From Alphaproteobacteria bacterium (GTDB lineage Bacteria; Pseudomonadota; Alphaproteobacteria; Micavibrionales; UBA2020), in NCBI GenBank assembly GCA_030682495.1, contig JAUXOC010000049.1, positions 1-33,115 of the forward strand: a DNA stretch of 33,115 nt, read 5' to 3'. Below, in pieces: positions 10,772 through 20,826 of the stretch. Both the position numbers and the translations under genes were made by a program. Under the pieces are notes generated by a model. It was not told where the DNA came from and did not search any database. It worked only from the letters and a program-made list of their open reading frames with translations. Positions within the stretch are counted from its first letter, which is position 1; the number at the start of each line of letters is the position of its first letter.

Positions 10772-11368
10772 ATGTCCGTTTCAAATTTCATCAAGCAAAA
10801 TTTCGCGCTCGTGCTGGGCATCGCCCTGCCCGTTCTGCTCGTCGGCGGTTTTATGCTGATGGCCGCCCTGCCGCAAAAGCAGGGGACGCCGCCTGAATAT
10901 ACACTTCTGTTCAGCGCCACAAAATATCAAAACAACGCCAGCGGCTATAACGTTGATTACGTCGTCAAGAGCGGGAAGGTATATGCACGGCTGACAGAAC
11001 GTAAAGACAATTACAGCAACTATCAGCGCGAACTCTTCCGCTTTGACGGCAAGACCGGCAGCGTCCAGAAAATTGAACCCACCCTGCCCGACGATCTCGG
11101 CGAAGAAAAAAAGCTGGACGTCGAGCTGGAGGAATTCAAGAACATCACCCTCGATACCTCCAGCAAATCACCCGATGGATATAGCCTTGAAAACAGCGGC
11201 TATCGTTCGCGCGGCATCACCGGCATGGTCTTTGGCGGCGGCAGCGGGCGCTATGAAACGATCCTGCGCCACGAAAAAGGCTATGTCGTGAAACTCCCCG
11301 AATATAGCGGATCGCATTACTACGGCAATCTCGACTTCATCGGCTGGGTCATACCCAAAAAACAATAA
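10772..11368 (+). CDS. Hypothetical protein with N-terminal transmembrane anchor
   Basis: 198 aa: MSVSNFIKQNFALVLGIALPVLLVGGFMLMAALPQKQ is a clear TM segment, followed by a soluble domain. Immediately upstream of and co-directional with 11381. Confidence 0.75.
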   Translation: MSVSNFIKQNFALVLGIALPVLLVGGFMLMAALPQKQGTPPEYTLLFSATKYQNNASGYNVDYVVKSGKVYARLTERKDNYSNYQRELFRFDGKTGSVQKIEPTLPDDLGEEKKLDVELEEFKNITLDTSSKSPDGYSLENSGYRSRGITGMVFGGGSGRYETILRHEKGYVVKLPEYSGSHYYGNLDFIGWVIPKKQ

Positions 11369-11380
11369 AGGCTCGCAACC

Positions 11381-12328
11381 ATGACCGCCAAACAGGACGC
11401 CCTGCAAGAGATTATCTCTATCGCCCGCCTTCATAACCTGAATGCCGAGGACATTACCCGTGCCCTCTCGGACAAAAAAGAAAGCGCGGTACAGGAAAGC
11501 GGCGGCATCCTCTCGCGCCTGTTCGGCTATATCGGCGGCATTCTGGTTTTTGCCGGTATCTGTATCCTGATCGGCCAGATGTGGGATGATTTTGACAGCT
11601 ATACGCGTGTTGTCGTCACGCTCGGCACCGGCTTTTCCGCCTATCTGTTCGGGCTTGCCGCGATCGGCCACGAGAAGTTTGACCGTGCGGCGACGCCGCT
11701 TTTGCTGATTGCTGCCCTGTTCCAGCCCACGGGTATTTTTGTGATGCTCGACGAATTTTCGCGCGGTGGCAAGCCGGAGCATGGAATCCTGTTTATGGCA
11801 GGCACCATGCTGCTTCAGCAAGGCCTGACCTTCTGGCAAAAACGCCGCACGACATTGGCTTTTACCTCCATCGTCTTTGGCGGGATTTTCTTTGTCACCT
11901 TGATGGACATGTACGAAATCGACGCCGATATGATCGGCCTTTGCACGGGTGCCTCGCTGATGCTGATTTCATGGTCGCTCAGCCAGTCGCCGCACCGCTC
12001 TATCGCCGCGCCTTGGTATTTTGTTGGCTCGGTCGCGACGCTCGTCAGTTTTGGCGATATGGTGCGTGACACGGCGGCGGAGCCTTTGTTCCTGGGCCTT
12101 TCCGCATTCTTTATCTTCCTGAGCACCCGCGCGCGCAGCCGCACCTTGCTGCTGGTCGGTACCGTGGCCATGCTTTGCTATATCGGGTATTTCACCGGCA
12201 AGCATTTCGGTGACAGTCTTGGATGGCCGCTGGTGCTGATCCTTAGCGGCAGTGCCTTTATCGGTCTGGGCGCACTGGCGCTGCGGATCAACGCCAAATA
12301 CATCCGCGCCGAAAAGCCTGCTGCGTGA
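11381..12328 (+). CDS. DUF2157-like multi-pass membrane protein
   Basis: 315 aa with a short soluble N-terminus, then YIGGILVFAGICILIGQMWDDF... and multiple hydrophobic helices, as in DUF2157 proteins. Confidence 0.75.
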   Translation: MTAKQDALQEIISIARLHNLNAEDITRALSDKKESAVQESGGILSRLFGYIGGILVFAGICILIGQMWDDFDSYTRVVVTLGTGFSAYLFGLAAIGHEKFDRAATPLLLIAALFQPTGIFVMLDEFSRGGKPEHGILFMAGTMLLQQGLTFWQKRRTTLAFTSIVFGGIFFVTLMDMYEIDADMIGLCTGASLMLISWSLSQSPHRSIAAPWYFVGSVATLVSFGDMVRDTAAEPLFLGLSAFFIFLSTRARSRTLLLVGTVAMLCYIGYFTGKHFGDSLGWPLVLILSGSAFIGLGALALRINAKYIRAEKPAA

Positions 12329-14412
12329 ATACTCGGCCTTACAGCCTTGATGCCCTGTTCCAGTCGGTCAAATCAGTTTCCGGCGTAGGGCCGCGCCTGA
12401 CAAAACTGCTCGAAAAACTTGTCGGCCCTTGCGTTGTGCATCTGCTGTGGCATCTGCCTGCGGGCGTTATCGACCGTCGTTACAGCCCGCCCCTGCGCGA
12501 AGCGAAGGGGGGACAGGTGGCGACACTTCAACTGAGTGTCCTTGAGCATATGGAGCCCAAGCGGCGCGGCCTGCCCTACCGCGTCAAATGCAGCGATGGC
12601 ACAGGCGTCATCGATCTGACGTTTTTTAATGTGCGCGGCGATTACCTTGACCACCAGCTGCCCGTCGGCGCAGTCCGTGTCGTCAGCGGCAAACTGGAAT
12701 TTTACAACGGCTATCTGCAAATGCCGCACCCGGATTTTATCGTCACGCCGGAAGAAAAACACTTGATACCGGCGATAGAGCCGATCTATCCGCTCACCGC
12801 CGGAATCACGCATAAAGTGATCTACAAAATCATCCGTGGCGCTCTCTTGCGCGCGCCGGATCTGGAAGAATGGCTCGACCCCGCCTATCAGAAACGGGAG
12901 CAATGGCCTTCTTGGCACGATGCCGTTGCCGCCGCGCATGCGCCGCAGGACGAACACGGCCTCTCTCCGCTGCATCCCGCACGGATGCGGCTGGCTTATG
13001 ATGAAATGCTGGCAAATCAACTGACGCTGTCGCTGCTACGTCTGCGTCAGAAAAAACAAAAAGGCCGCAGCCTCGCCGGTGACGACACGCTTTTTGCCCG
13101 CGCGCTTGCAAGCCTGCCCTTTACCCTGACCGGCGCGCAAGATGCTGCCGTGGCCGAAATCCGCAAAGACCTTGCCAGCCCTGACCGCATGCACCGTCTG
13201 CTGCAAGGCGATGTCGGCAGCGGTAAGACCGCCGTAGGATTTCTCGCCATGGTGCATGCCGTGGGCAGCGGATGTCAGGCGGCCTTGATGGCGCCGACCG
13301 AAATCCTCGCCCGCCAGCACGAACATAAACTGAAGCCGCTGGCCGAAGCACTTGGTTTAAACGTTGTAACACTGACCGGCCGCGACAAGGGCAAAACCCG
13401 CGCCGCCATTCTGGCGCAAATGGCCGATGGCCGCGCGCATATCGTGATCGGCACCCATGCACTGTTTCAGGATGATGTTGTCTTCAAAGACCTCGGCTTT
13501 GTGATTATCGATGAACAACACCGCTTTGGCGTGCATCAGCGCTTGCAACTCTCGGCCAAGGGTGCGCTGGCAGATGTGCTGGTCATGACCGCAACGCCTA
13601 TTCCGCGCACGCTGACCCTGACCGTCTATGGCGATATGGACGTCAGCCGCCTGAATGAAAAACCGGCAGGACGCCAGCCGATTGACACGCGGCTGGTGTC
13701 CAACGAAAGAATTGACGAAGTGATCGACGGTATCGGTCGCAAGATTTCGGGCGGGGAGCGTATCTATTGGGTCTGCCCGCTGGTGGAGGAGTCGGAAAAG
13801 CTTGACCTTGCCGCCGCCGAAGAAAGATACCGCCATATCCACCAACGTTACGGCGAACGTACTGGCCTTTTGCACGGACGCATGAAACCTGCCGAAAAAG
13901 ACGCGGTGATGGAAAAATTCGCACATGGCGAGCTGGATATTCTGGTCGCGACCACCGTCATCGAAGTCGGCGTCGATGTGCCCGAAGCCACCGTGATGAT
14001 TATCGAGCATGCCGAGCGTTTCGGCCTTGCCCAGTTGCACCAGTTGCGCGGGCGTATTGGCCGCGGAACAGGTAAATCAACCTGCCTGCTGCTTTATGCA
14101 GCCAAATGCAGCGAGGTTGCACGACAGCGGCTGGCCACCATACGCGATAGCGAAGACGGTTTCTTCATTTCGGAGCAGGATTTAAAACTGCGCGGCGCCG
14201 GGGAAATGCTGGGCACGAAGCAAAGCGGCCTGCCCGCCTTTCGCCTGACTTCTGCCGAGCATCATCAGGATCTGATCGCAACCGCCCATGACGATGCGCG
14301 CCTGATACTCGACCGCGACCCCGATCTGTTATCGCCGCGCGGCAAGGCACTGCGCACACTGCTCTATCTTTTCGAGCGTGACACGGCGATCAAATACCTG
14401 AGATCGGGTTAA
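12325..14412 (+). CDS. recG: ATP-dependent DNA helicase RecG (GTG start, 4-bp overlap with the upstream gene)
   Basis: 695 aa with wedge domain, LLQGDVGSGKTAVGFLAM, IIDEQHRFGVHQRLQL, MTATPIPRTLTLTVYGDMD and QLRGRIGRGTGKSTCLLLY. Confidence 0.98.
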   Translation: MNTRPYSLDALFQSVKSVSGVGPRLTKLLEKLVGPCVVHLLWHLPAGVIDRRYSPPLREAKGGQVATLQLSVLEHMEPKRRGLPYRVKCSDGTGVIDLTFFNVRGDYLDHQLPVGAVRVVSGKLEFYNGYLQMPHPDFIVTPEEKHLIPAIEPIYPLTAGITHKVIYKIIRGALLRAPDLEEWLDPAYQKREQWPSWHDAVAAAHAPQDEHGLSPLHPARMRLAYDEMLANQLTLSLLRLRQKKQKGRSLAGDDTLFARALASLPFTLTGAQDAAVAEIRKDLASPDRMHRLLQGDVGSGKTAVGFLAMVHAVGSGCQAALMAPTEILARQHEHKLKPLAEALGLNVVTLTGRDKGKTRAAILAQMADGRAHIVIGTHALFQDDVVFKDLGFVIIDEQHRFGVHQRLQLSAKGALADVLVMTATPIPRTLTLTVYGDMDVSRLNEKPAGRQPIDTRLVSNERIDEVIDGIGRKISGGERIYWVCPLVEESEKLDLAAAEERYRHIHQRYGERTGLLHGRMKPAEKDAVMEKFAHGELDILVATTVIEVGVDVPEATVMIIEHAERFGLAQLHQLRGRIGRGTGKSTCLLLYAAKCSEVARQRLATIRDSEDGFFISEQDLKLRGAGEMLGTKQSGLPAFRLTSAEHHQDLIATAHDDARLILDRDPDLLSPRGKALRTLLYLFERDTAIKYLRSG

Positions 14413-14417
14413 AGAAG

Positions 14418-14840
14418 TTATCTGCCGCGCATCGCGTATTGATGCACCGACTGGAGCAGTACCTCGCTGACCAGATCGGGACCGACAACGCGTTCGGTGA
14501 CAATCGAAAGGCGGGATTTAAGCGCTTCGACATCGACAATATTACCCTGCATCATCGCCCGCCCGCTGCCCAGCGCGCCGTAAAGTTCGCGCAGATAGGC
14601 GTCCATCAGACGGGGCCTGTAAATATTCAAGGCATCGCGTTTGCCCATCTGACATTCAAGGGAAACGGTAATGCTGACTTGCTGCACCACGCCCTTTTCA
14701 TTGATAACGGGGATCGATAGCGGGTGGAGGTCGACATATTCAAACTGGCCGGACTTTTTGTCGTCAGATTTATCCTGCGCCTTTGCCGCCATAGGCAGCA
14801 TCAGCATGGCACAGACAAACATGGACAGAAAAAATCGCAC
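14418..14840 (-). CDS. Secreted/periplasmic protein, possibly FliL-like
   Basis: 140 aa with signal peptide (MRFFLSMFVCAMLMLPMAAKAQ). The body (YVDLHPLSIPVINEKGVVQQVSITVSLEC...LVSEVLLQSVHQYAMR) resembles FliL-type proteins. Confidence 0.55.
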   Translation of the reverse strand: MRFFLSMFVCAMLMLPMAAKAQDKSDDKKSGQFEYVDLHPLSIPVINEKGVVQQVSITVSLECQMGKRDALNIYRPRLMDAYLRELYGALGSGRAMMQGNIVDVEALKSRLSIVTERVVGPDLVSEVLLQSVHQYAMRGR

Positions 14841-14930
14841 AATACCCTCCGTTCCCGAACATCTATTGTTGCATCAATAGGTTAATGGCGGGTAAAGGTA
14901 CCGTCTTTGTCCGGTAGCAGCTGTTTGAAA

Positions 14931-16496
14931 TCAGGCGCTTGCGCGGATTTTCTCAAGATAGCCGTGCAGATCTTTCTTGATCTCCGGCGCCATCATATAA
15001 AGCACAACCACGTTCGGAATCGCCATGGCAAAGAACAGCGCATCGGTCAGATCAATCAAATGCGTCAGATTCGCCGCAGCGCCCACCACGATGAACAGGC
15101 AGTAAAAGACCTTGAAAGCCGTCACCTTGGCCGGACTACGACCTACGATATAGGTGAAGCCCTTTTCGCCCAGATAATACCACGCAATCATAGTCGAAAA
15201 GGCAAAGAGGAAGACCGTAAGGCCGAGCCAGTAAATCGTCCAGCTGCCAACCGTTTCAAACGCGCGCGCAGTGAGCGCGACACCTTCGATGCCCTGCCCA
15301 CCCTGATAGACGCCGGTCACGGCAATCACCAATGCCGTCATCGTGCAGATGATGACAGTATCAATGAACGGGTTGAGCATCGAAATCAGCCCCTGCGCGA
15401 TATGAGAATCGCATTTGACCGCCGCATGGGTAATCGGCGCAGAGCCGATGCCGGCTTCGTTGGAAAACACCGCGCGGCGCACGCCCGCGATCAGAGCCCC
15501 CAGAATGCCGCCAACGGCCGCTTCTGGCGCGAAGGCCCCGCGGACGATATCCGCCAAGGCAGCAGGCACCGCCTGATAATTTCCGATAATGACGACCAGA
15601 CACATAATGATGTACAGCGTTGCCATGACCGGAAATATTCTTTCCGAGACGCGGGCGATGCTTTTGATGCCGCCGATAATGACAACGCCCACCAAAAGGG
15701 CGATCAGAACGCCAAAGAGCCAGCCTTTGTCGGCGAAGAAACTGCCCTCTCCTGCCACACGCATAAACATCTGGTACGTCTGGTTGGACTGGAACATATT
15801 GCCGCCGCCGATAGCCCCGCCGATGCAGCAAAACGCGAAGAATAGCGCCAGCGCCTTGCCGATACGCGGCAGGCCGCGGTCGGTAAACCCGCGGGAAATA
15901 TAATACATCGGCCCGCCGGAGACTTCGCCGTCATCGGCGATTTTGCGGTATTTGACACCGAGGGCGCATTCGATGAATTTCGTATTCATGCCCAGAAACC
16001 CCATCACGATCATCCAGATCGTCGCCCCGGGGCCGCCCATGGAAATGGCAACAGCCACCCCCGCGATATTCCCGAGCCCGACAGTGGCCGAAAGGCTGGT
16101 CGAAAGCGCCTGCCAGTTGGAAATCTGTCCCTCGCGTTTGTCAGACTGGTGTTTGCCGCCCAGAAGCTGGCACGACAGGCGCAGCAAGCGGAAATTGATA
16201 AATCCAAAATAGAACGACGTAAAAATACCGATCGACATCAGCCAGATGATAATCATCGGAATATCCTGCCCCATCAGGGTGACAGGATAAAAAATCAAAC
16301 CGATGGCTTTATCGGCAATCGGCTGAATAGCCTTGTCTATTTTTTGATCGATACTGAGCGTGTCAGGTGACGTCACTTCCGGCATGGAAATTTCGGGGGC
16401 AGGCTCTGCCAATACAACATTCGCCACGGCGGGCACAGCGGCCGCAAACATCATACAAATCAACAGCAGACTTAGAAAAACAATACGTGACGTCAT
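14931..16496 (-). CDS. Sodium:alanine (AGCS-family) amino acid symporter
   Basis: Multi-TM protein with GLGNIAGVAVAISMGGPGATIWMIVMGFLGMNTKFIECALGVKYR and RRAVFSNEAGIGSAPITHAA. Likely start MTSRIVFLSLLL at 16496 rather than 16571. Confidence 0.93.
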   Translation of the reverse strand: MTSRIVFLSLLLICMMFAAAVPAVANVVLAEPAPEISMPEVTSPDTLSIDQKIDKAIQPIADKAIGLIFYPVTLMGQDIPMIIIWLMSIGIFTSFYFGFINFRLLRLSCQLLGGKHQSDKREGQISNWQALSTSLSATVGLGNIAGVAVAISMGGPGATIWMIVMGFLGMNTKFIECALGVKYRKIADDGEVSGGPMYYISRGFTDRGLPRIGKALALFFAFCCIGGAIGGGNMFQSNQTYQMFMRVAGEGSFFADKGWLFGVLIALLVGVVIIGGIKSIARVSERIFPVMATLYIIMCLVVIIGNYQAVPAALADIVRGAFAPEAAVGGILGALIAGVRRAVFSNEAGIGSAPITHAAVKCDSHIAQGLISMLNPFIDTVIICTMTALVIAVTGVYQGGQGIEGVALTARAFETVGSWTIYWLGLTVFLFAFSTMIAWYYLGEKGFTYIVGRSPAKVTAFKVFYCLFIVVGAAANLTHLIDLTDALFFAMAIPNVVVLYMMAPEIKKDLHGYLEKIRASA

Positions 16497-16640
16497 GCGA
16501 ACGGTGCCTCCGGCTTGGGCGCGGATAATAAGGATATAAAAACTTGATGAAACCGGAGTATAAACAAGCAAAAAGAGGATGGGAAGCCCCTATGTATATG
16601 TTATTATTCATGAGTTTTTCTCACAGAGGCTGACTCACCC

Positions 16641-17744
16641 ATGCCCATGCTGACCTTCGATCCCGCAAACAAGAGCCAGGTTTACCAGCTGATTGCCGGC
16701 ATCTCGTCCGTCACACTTATCCTTGTCGGCTGCATGATTATTCTGGTGCCGTTTTTCCCCGCCATTTTGCTGGCGACCATTCTGGCGCTGTCGACATGGC
16801 CGGCTTTTATGTGGCTGAATAAAAAACTCGGCTACCGTACACGGCTGGCGGCTCTATTGATGACGCTCGCGCTCGCCTTTTGCTTTATCGTGCCACTCAC
16901 CATCATTGGCACCAGTAGCGCGGAGAATTTCGAGACCATCTCCGACCTTGTTACCGATGCCTTGCAAGGCGATACCGCCAGCGTTGGCAACGAACTCGCA
17001 CGCATCCCCTATGCCGGCGACCTGCTCGCAAAACAATGGCGCAGTATGACCGCAGACAAAGAAACCTTTCTGAAGGTTGTCGAAGATTATGCCGGCATGA
17101 CAAACGAGGGGCTGGTCAAACTGGGCGCCAGTATCGCGCGCGGGCTGCTGGATCTGACGCTCGGCGTTTTGATTGCTTATTTCTTTTTCCGCCACGGCAC
17201 ACGCGCCGCCGTCCGTATCAGCAATTTGATTGACCGTTTCGGCGGCGCTTATGGCCAGCATCTTCTGGATATCAGCAAGAACACCCTGATCGGCGTGGTC
17301 TACGGCATGCTCGGCACGGCGCTGGCGCAGGGGGCGCTGGCCGCTTTCGGCTTCTGGCTGATGAATGTGCCGGGGGCAAGTTTCCTCGGCCTGATGACGT
17401 TTTTTCTGTCCTTCACGCCAATCGGCCCGCCGCTGATCTGGATACCCGCGACGCTATGGCTTTACAGCGAAGGGCATCTTTACAGCGCGGTCTTTATGGG
17501 GCTCTGGGGTTTACTGGCCGTCAGCACTATCGACAATGTGCTGCGCCCGTATTTTATCAGCCTGCGCGGCAACCTGCCGTTTTTGCTGGTCTTGCTCGGC
17601 GTGGTCGGCGGCATCATCGCCTTTGGCTTTATCGGCAATTTCATCGGCCCCACCCTGCTGGCACTGGCCTACGCCCTGCTCATCGACTGGAGCAAAACGC
17701 GCGAAGACACCGAAAAAGCCGCCAAAGAAAAAGCGGCGGAGTAA
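16641..17744 (+). CDS. AI-2E family (PerM/YdiK-like) transporter
   Basis: 367 aa multi-TM protein with a C-terminal GVVGGIIAFGFIGNFIGPTLLALAYAL motif typical of the family. Confidence 0.88.
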   Translation: MPMLTFDPANKSQVYQLIAGISSVTLILVGCMIILVPFFPAILLATILALSTWPAFMWLNKKLGYRTRLAALLMTLALAFCFIVPLTIIGTSSAENFETISDLVTDALQGDTASVGNELARIPYAGDLLAKQWRSMTADKETFLKVVEDYAGMTNEGLVKLGASIARGLLDLTLGVLIAYFFFRHGTRAAVRISNLIDRFGGAYGQHLLDISKNTLIGVVYGMLGTALAQGALAAFGFWLMNVPGASFLGLMTFFLSFTPIGPPLIWIPATLWLYSEGHLYSAVFMGLWGLLAVSTIDNVLRPYFISLRGNLPFLLVLLGVVGGIIAFGFIGNFIGPTLLALAYALLIDWSKTREDTEKAAKEKAAE

Positions 17745-17766
17745 TCTCCGCCGCCGCCGCTTTTTT
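17731..17766 (+). terminator. Rho-independent terminator overlapping the stop codon of the upstream gene
   Basis: GCGGCGGAG-TAAT-CTCCGCCGC (17733-17754), then GCC repeats and TTTTTT. The loop contains the TAA stop. Confidence 0.7.
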
Positions 17767-17782
17767 CAAATTCTATTCTCTA

Positions 17783-18271
17783 TTACCGCTGCGCGACTTG
17801 GCCACACACGGGGCGGCTGGTCGGGCTGTTGGGCCAGGGTTGGGATGCCCATTGGCGCAGCTTGGCTTGATCCATGCCGAGCGCGCTGTCGATGCGGGAG
17901 CCGAAATGCTGGCAGAAGTTGGACGTCGACATTTTAATCGCGTGCTGAGAAATCTGGTTGGCCAGATTGGTGCGCAGGGTGTGAAATTGTTTTTCGGGCG
18001 CGTCATGGCCGTTGTCGCGGAAATAGGAAATCATATCCGCTTCGTATCCGGTAATCAGCGATTTGTTCTTGTTGGTGAAGGCTTGATATTTTTGGTACAT
18101 GCCCGCGCCCATCGGCATTTTCATGCAGGTCAGGGAAATGACCATGAGTTCGCTGTGGATACGCAAACCTTGCTCTGCTTCGAACTGGCGCTGGTTATAG
18201 CACTGGGCAGATGCCTGCGCCGTGGTGGCCAAAAGCGCGACTGCCGCGAGCAAAGCCGTGAGTTTTTTCAT
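17783..18271 (-). CDS. Hypothetical secreted protein
   Basis: From MKKLTALLAAVALLATTAQASAQC (signal peptide) at 18271. Cys residues suggest a small periplasmic protein. The track's upstream start at 18376 is less likely. Confidence 0.7.
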   Translation of the reverse strand: MKKLTALLAAVALLATTAQASAQCYNQRQFEAEQGLRIHSELMVISLTCMKMPMGAGMYQKYQAFTNKNKSLITGYEADMISYFRDNGHDAPEKQFHTLRTNLANQISQHAIKMSTSNFCQHFGSRIDSALGMDQAKLRQWASQPWPNSPTSRPVCGQVAQR

Positions 18272-18378
18272 GGTCTTAATCTTCCTGCTAAACATAAACA
18301 TCTGAAACCGAAGGCTATTCTCTACAGGAGGCCGTGATTCTTGGCAAGTGTTACGCCAAATACCCCGCCACGGCATTT

Positions 18379-19317
18379 TTAGACAGGTGTTAAAACCTCA
18401 GCTTTTTCAAAGTACAAGCGCAGGTTATCCACCACCAGCTGCGCCATGGCCGCACGCGTTTCCTGCGTCGCGCTGCCCTGTTGCGGCTGCAAAACAACAT
18501 TGTCGAGACGGCACAGGCTGCTGGGCACATCCGGTTCGTTGTCGAAAACGTCGAGGCCGGCTCCGGCGATCAACCCGCTTTGCAGCGCATCGATGAGGGC
18601 TTGCTCGTCTATAATTTTACCACGGGCAATATTAACAACCACCCCTTCGCGCCCCAGCGCCTTCAAAACCGGCATCCCCACCAGATGATGCGTTTCGGGC
18701 GTATAGGCGCAGCAAATCATCAGAATATCCGCTGCCGCCGCCAGCGCCTTGACATCGGGGTAATAGGCTTGGGTCAGGCCGTCTTTGCGGCTGCGCCCTG
18801 TATAGGCGATTTGAAGGCCAAAGGCCGCCGCGCGGCGTGCCACGGCCTGCCCGATGCGCCCCATGCCGATAATCCCCATGGTGCGGCCACGCAGCGCCCG
18901 TCCGAGCGGCATCGGCCCCTTTTTGATCCACTGCCCGCTGCGCGCATAAATATCCCCCTCCACGATGCGGCGGAAGACGGCCAGCGTCAGCGCCATGCCC
19001 ATATCGGCGGTGTCGTCTGTCAGCACATCGGGTGTATTGGTGACAACCACGCCGCGTTGACGCGCCGCAGCAACGTCGATGCTGTCATAGCCCACACCGA
19101 AATGGCTGATGATCTCCAGATTGGGCAGCGCGTGTATCAATTTGCCGCTGACGCGGCCAAAAGCCGTGCTGACAATTGCCGTCACGTCATGGCGCATTGC
19201 AGCAAGCGCCTGTTCCGGATCATCCTCCTGCCAAAGCCTTGTAACGGTATAATTTTCTTCCAATTCCTGCATCTGCGCGGCGGGGATCGGTCCCATCATC
19301 AGAATTTTTTGGCGCAT
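18379..19317 (-). CDS. D-isomer-specific 2-hydroxyacid dehydrogenase
   Basis: 312 aa with ISHFGVGYDSIDVAAARQRGVVVTNTPDVLTDDTADM, GRTMGIIGMGRIGQAVARR (NAD-binding) and VVNIARGKIIDEQALIDAL. Confidence 0.93.
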   Translation of the reverse strand: MRQKILMMGPIPAAQMQELEENYTVTRLWQEDDPEQALAAMRHDVTAIVSTAFGRVSGKLIHALPNLEIISHFGVGYDSIDVAAARQRGVVVTNTPDVLTDDTADMGMALTLAVFRRIVEGDIYARSGQWIKKGPMPLGRALRGRTMGIIGMGRIGQAVARRAAAFGLQIAYTGRSRKDGLTQAYYPDVKALAAAADILMICCAYTPETHHLVGMPVLKALGREGVVVNIARGKIIDEQALIDALQSGLIAGAGLDVFDNEPDVPSSLCRLDNVVLQPQQGSATQETRAAMAQLVVDNLRLYFEKAEVLTPV

Positions 19318-19434
19318 GCTAAAATTTCCCCAAGTTATGTATAGTTTTTGCTGGACTCAGCGGCGCAATATATGGTTAATAGTCAGCACCACTTGATACA
19401 GAAAATAACACGAGATTGCATCTCAGGGAATGCG

Positions 19435-20826
19435 ATGACCAAGAAACTCTATATCAAAACTTGGGGCTGTCAGATGAACGTCTATGACAGCAAAAAGATG
19501 GCCGATATTCTGGCCTCTCTCGGCTATCGCGCTGTCGACGAGCCCGACGATGCCGACCTGATGATCCTCAACACCTGTCACATCCGCGAAAAAGCCACGG
19601 AGAAGGTCTTTTCAGACCTGGGCCGTCTGCGCAGCCACAAAGAAGCCAAAGCCGAAAAAGGCGAACCCGCGCTGATCGCCGTTGCCGGCTGCGTCGCGCA
19701 GGCAGAGGGCGATGTCATCCTCGACCGCGCCAAATATGTTGATATGGTTTTCGGCCCGCAGGTCTATCACAAGCTGCCCGAAATGATTTTGCAGGCGACC
19801 GGAGGCCAGCGTGTGGTCAATACCGATTTCCCGCCGGAATCCAAATTCGACGAATTGCCGGTCGATGCCGAAGCACAAGGCCCTTCCGCCTTTGTCTCCA
19901 TTCAGGAAGGTTGCGACAAATTTTGCACCTTCTGCGTTGTGCCCTATACCCGCGGTGCGGAATATTCGCGCCCTGCCGCTCAGATCATCGACGAAATCAA
20001 ACGTCAGGCCGATATGGGCGCAAAAGAGATCATGCTGCTCGGCCAGAACGTCAATGCCTATCACGGCGCAGGCGCGGATGGCAGCACATGGAACCTTGCG
20101 CGCCTGATCGCCGCCGTGGCAGACGTCAGCGGTATCGAGCGTATCCGTTATATGACCTCCCACCCGCGCGATATGGATGACGAGCTGATTGCCGCACATG
20201 GCGACCTGCCCGCTCTGATGCCCTTTTTGCATTTGCCGGTGCAGTCGGGCTCTGACCGCATCCTCGATCTGATGAACCGCAAGCATACCGCCGCATTCTA
20301 TTTCGACATTATCGCGCGTCTGCGCGCGGCGCGCCCTGATATCGCTTTCAGCTCCGACTTCATCGTCGGCTTCCCCGGCGAGACGGACGAAGATCACGAA
20401 GCCACCATGGAGATGGTGCGCAAGATCGGTTTTTCTTCCTGCTATTCCTTCAAATACAGCCCGCGGCCCGGCACGCCCGGCGCAGCCATGGGCGGCATCG
20501 TGTCCGAAAAAATCAAGGACGAGCGCCTCTATGCCCTGCAAGACCTGCTGATGCAGCAGCAGCGCGATTACAACAGCAGCTTTATCGGCAGCGTACAGCC
20601 CGTTTTGTTCGACCGCCGCGGCAACAAGGGCAATGGCCAGCTTCTCGGCAAAACGCCTTATATGCAGTCCGTCTATGTCGATGATGCGCCTGAAAGACTT
20701 TTCGGCCAGACCGTCAATGTACGCATTGAAAAGGCGTTCCAGAACGGCATGTCCGGCACCGTCGACACCACCGAGACCATCCTGACAAATACCTCCACCC
20801 CCAACAAGAAGGCAGAAGCCGCATGA
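19435..20826 (+). CDS. miaB: tRNA-2-methylthio-N6-dimethylallyladenosine synthase
   Basis: Start MTKKLYIKTWGCQMNVYDSKKM at 19435. Contains the radical-SAM cluster CDKFCTFCVVPYTRGAE, UPF0004 N-terminus and TRAM C-terminus. Confidence 0.97.
   Translation: MTKKLYIKTWGCQMNVYDSKKMADILASLGYRAVDEPDDADLMILNTCHIREKATEKVFSDLGRLRSHKEAKAEKGEPALIAVAGCVAQAEGDVILDRAKYVDMVFGPQVYHKLPEMILQATGGQRVVNTDFPPESKFDELPVDAEAQGPSAFVSIQEGCDKFCTFCVVPYTRGAEYSRPAAQIIDEIKRQADMGAKEIMLLGQNVNAYHGAGADGSTWNLARLIAAVADVSGIERIRYMTSHPRDMDDELIAAHGDLPALMPFLHLPVQSGSDRILDLMNRKHTAAFYFDIIARLRAARPDIAFSSDFIVGFPGETDEDHEATMEMVRKIGFSSCYSFKYSPRPGTPGAAMGGIVSEKIKDERLYALQDLLMQQQRDYNSSFIGSVQPVLFDRRGNKGNGQLLGKTPYMQSVYVDDAPERLFGQTVNVRIEKAFQNGMSGTVDTTETILTNTSTPNKKAEAA

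Noticed and set aside
14907-15845. 312-aa plus-strand ORF
   Set aside because: Antisense to the AGCS symporter; His/Arg/Asp-rich shadow translation.
17746-17760. GCC triplet repeat (CCGCCGCCGCCGC)
   Set aside because: Explained as part of the terminator hairpin after the AI-2E transporter gene rather than an independent repeat.
17456-18337. 293-aa plus-strand ORF bridging the AI-2E transporter and the secreted protein
   Set aside because: Out of frame with the transporter and antisense to a gene with a good signal peptide; composition typical of a spurious ORF.
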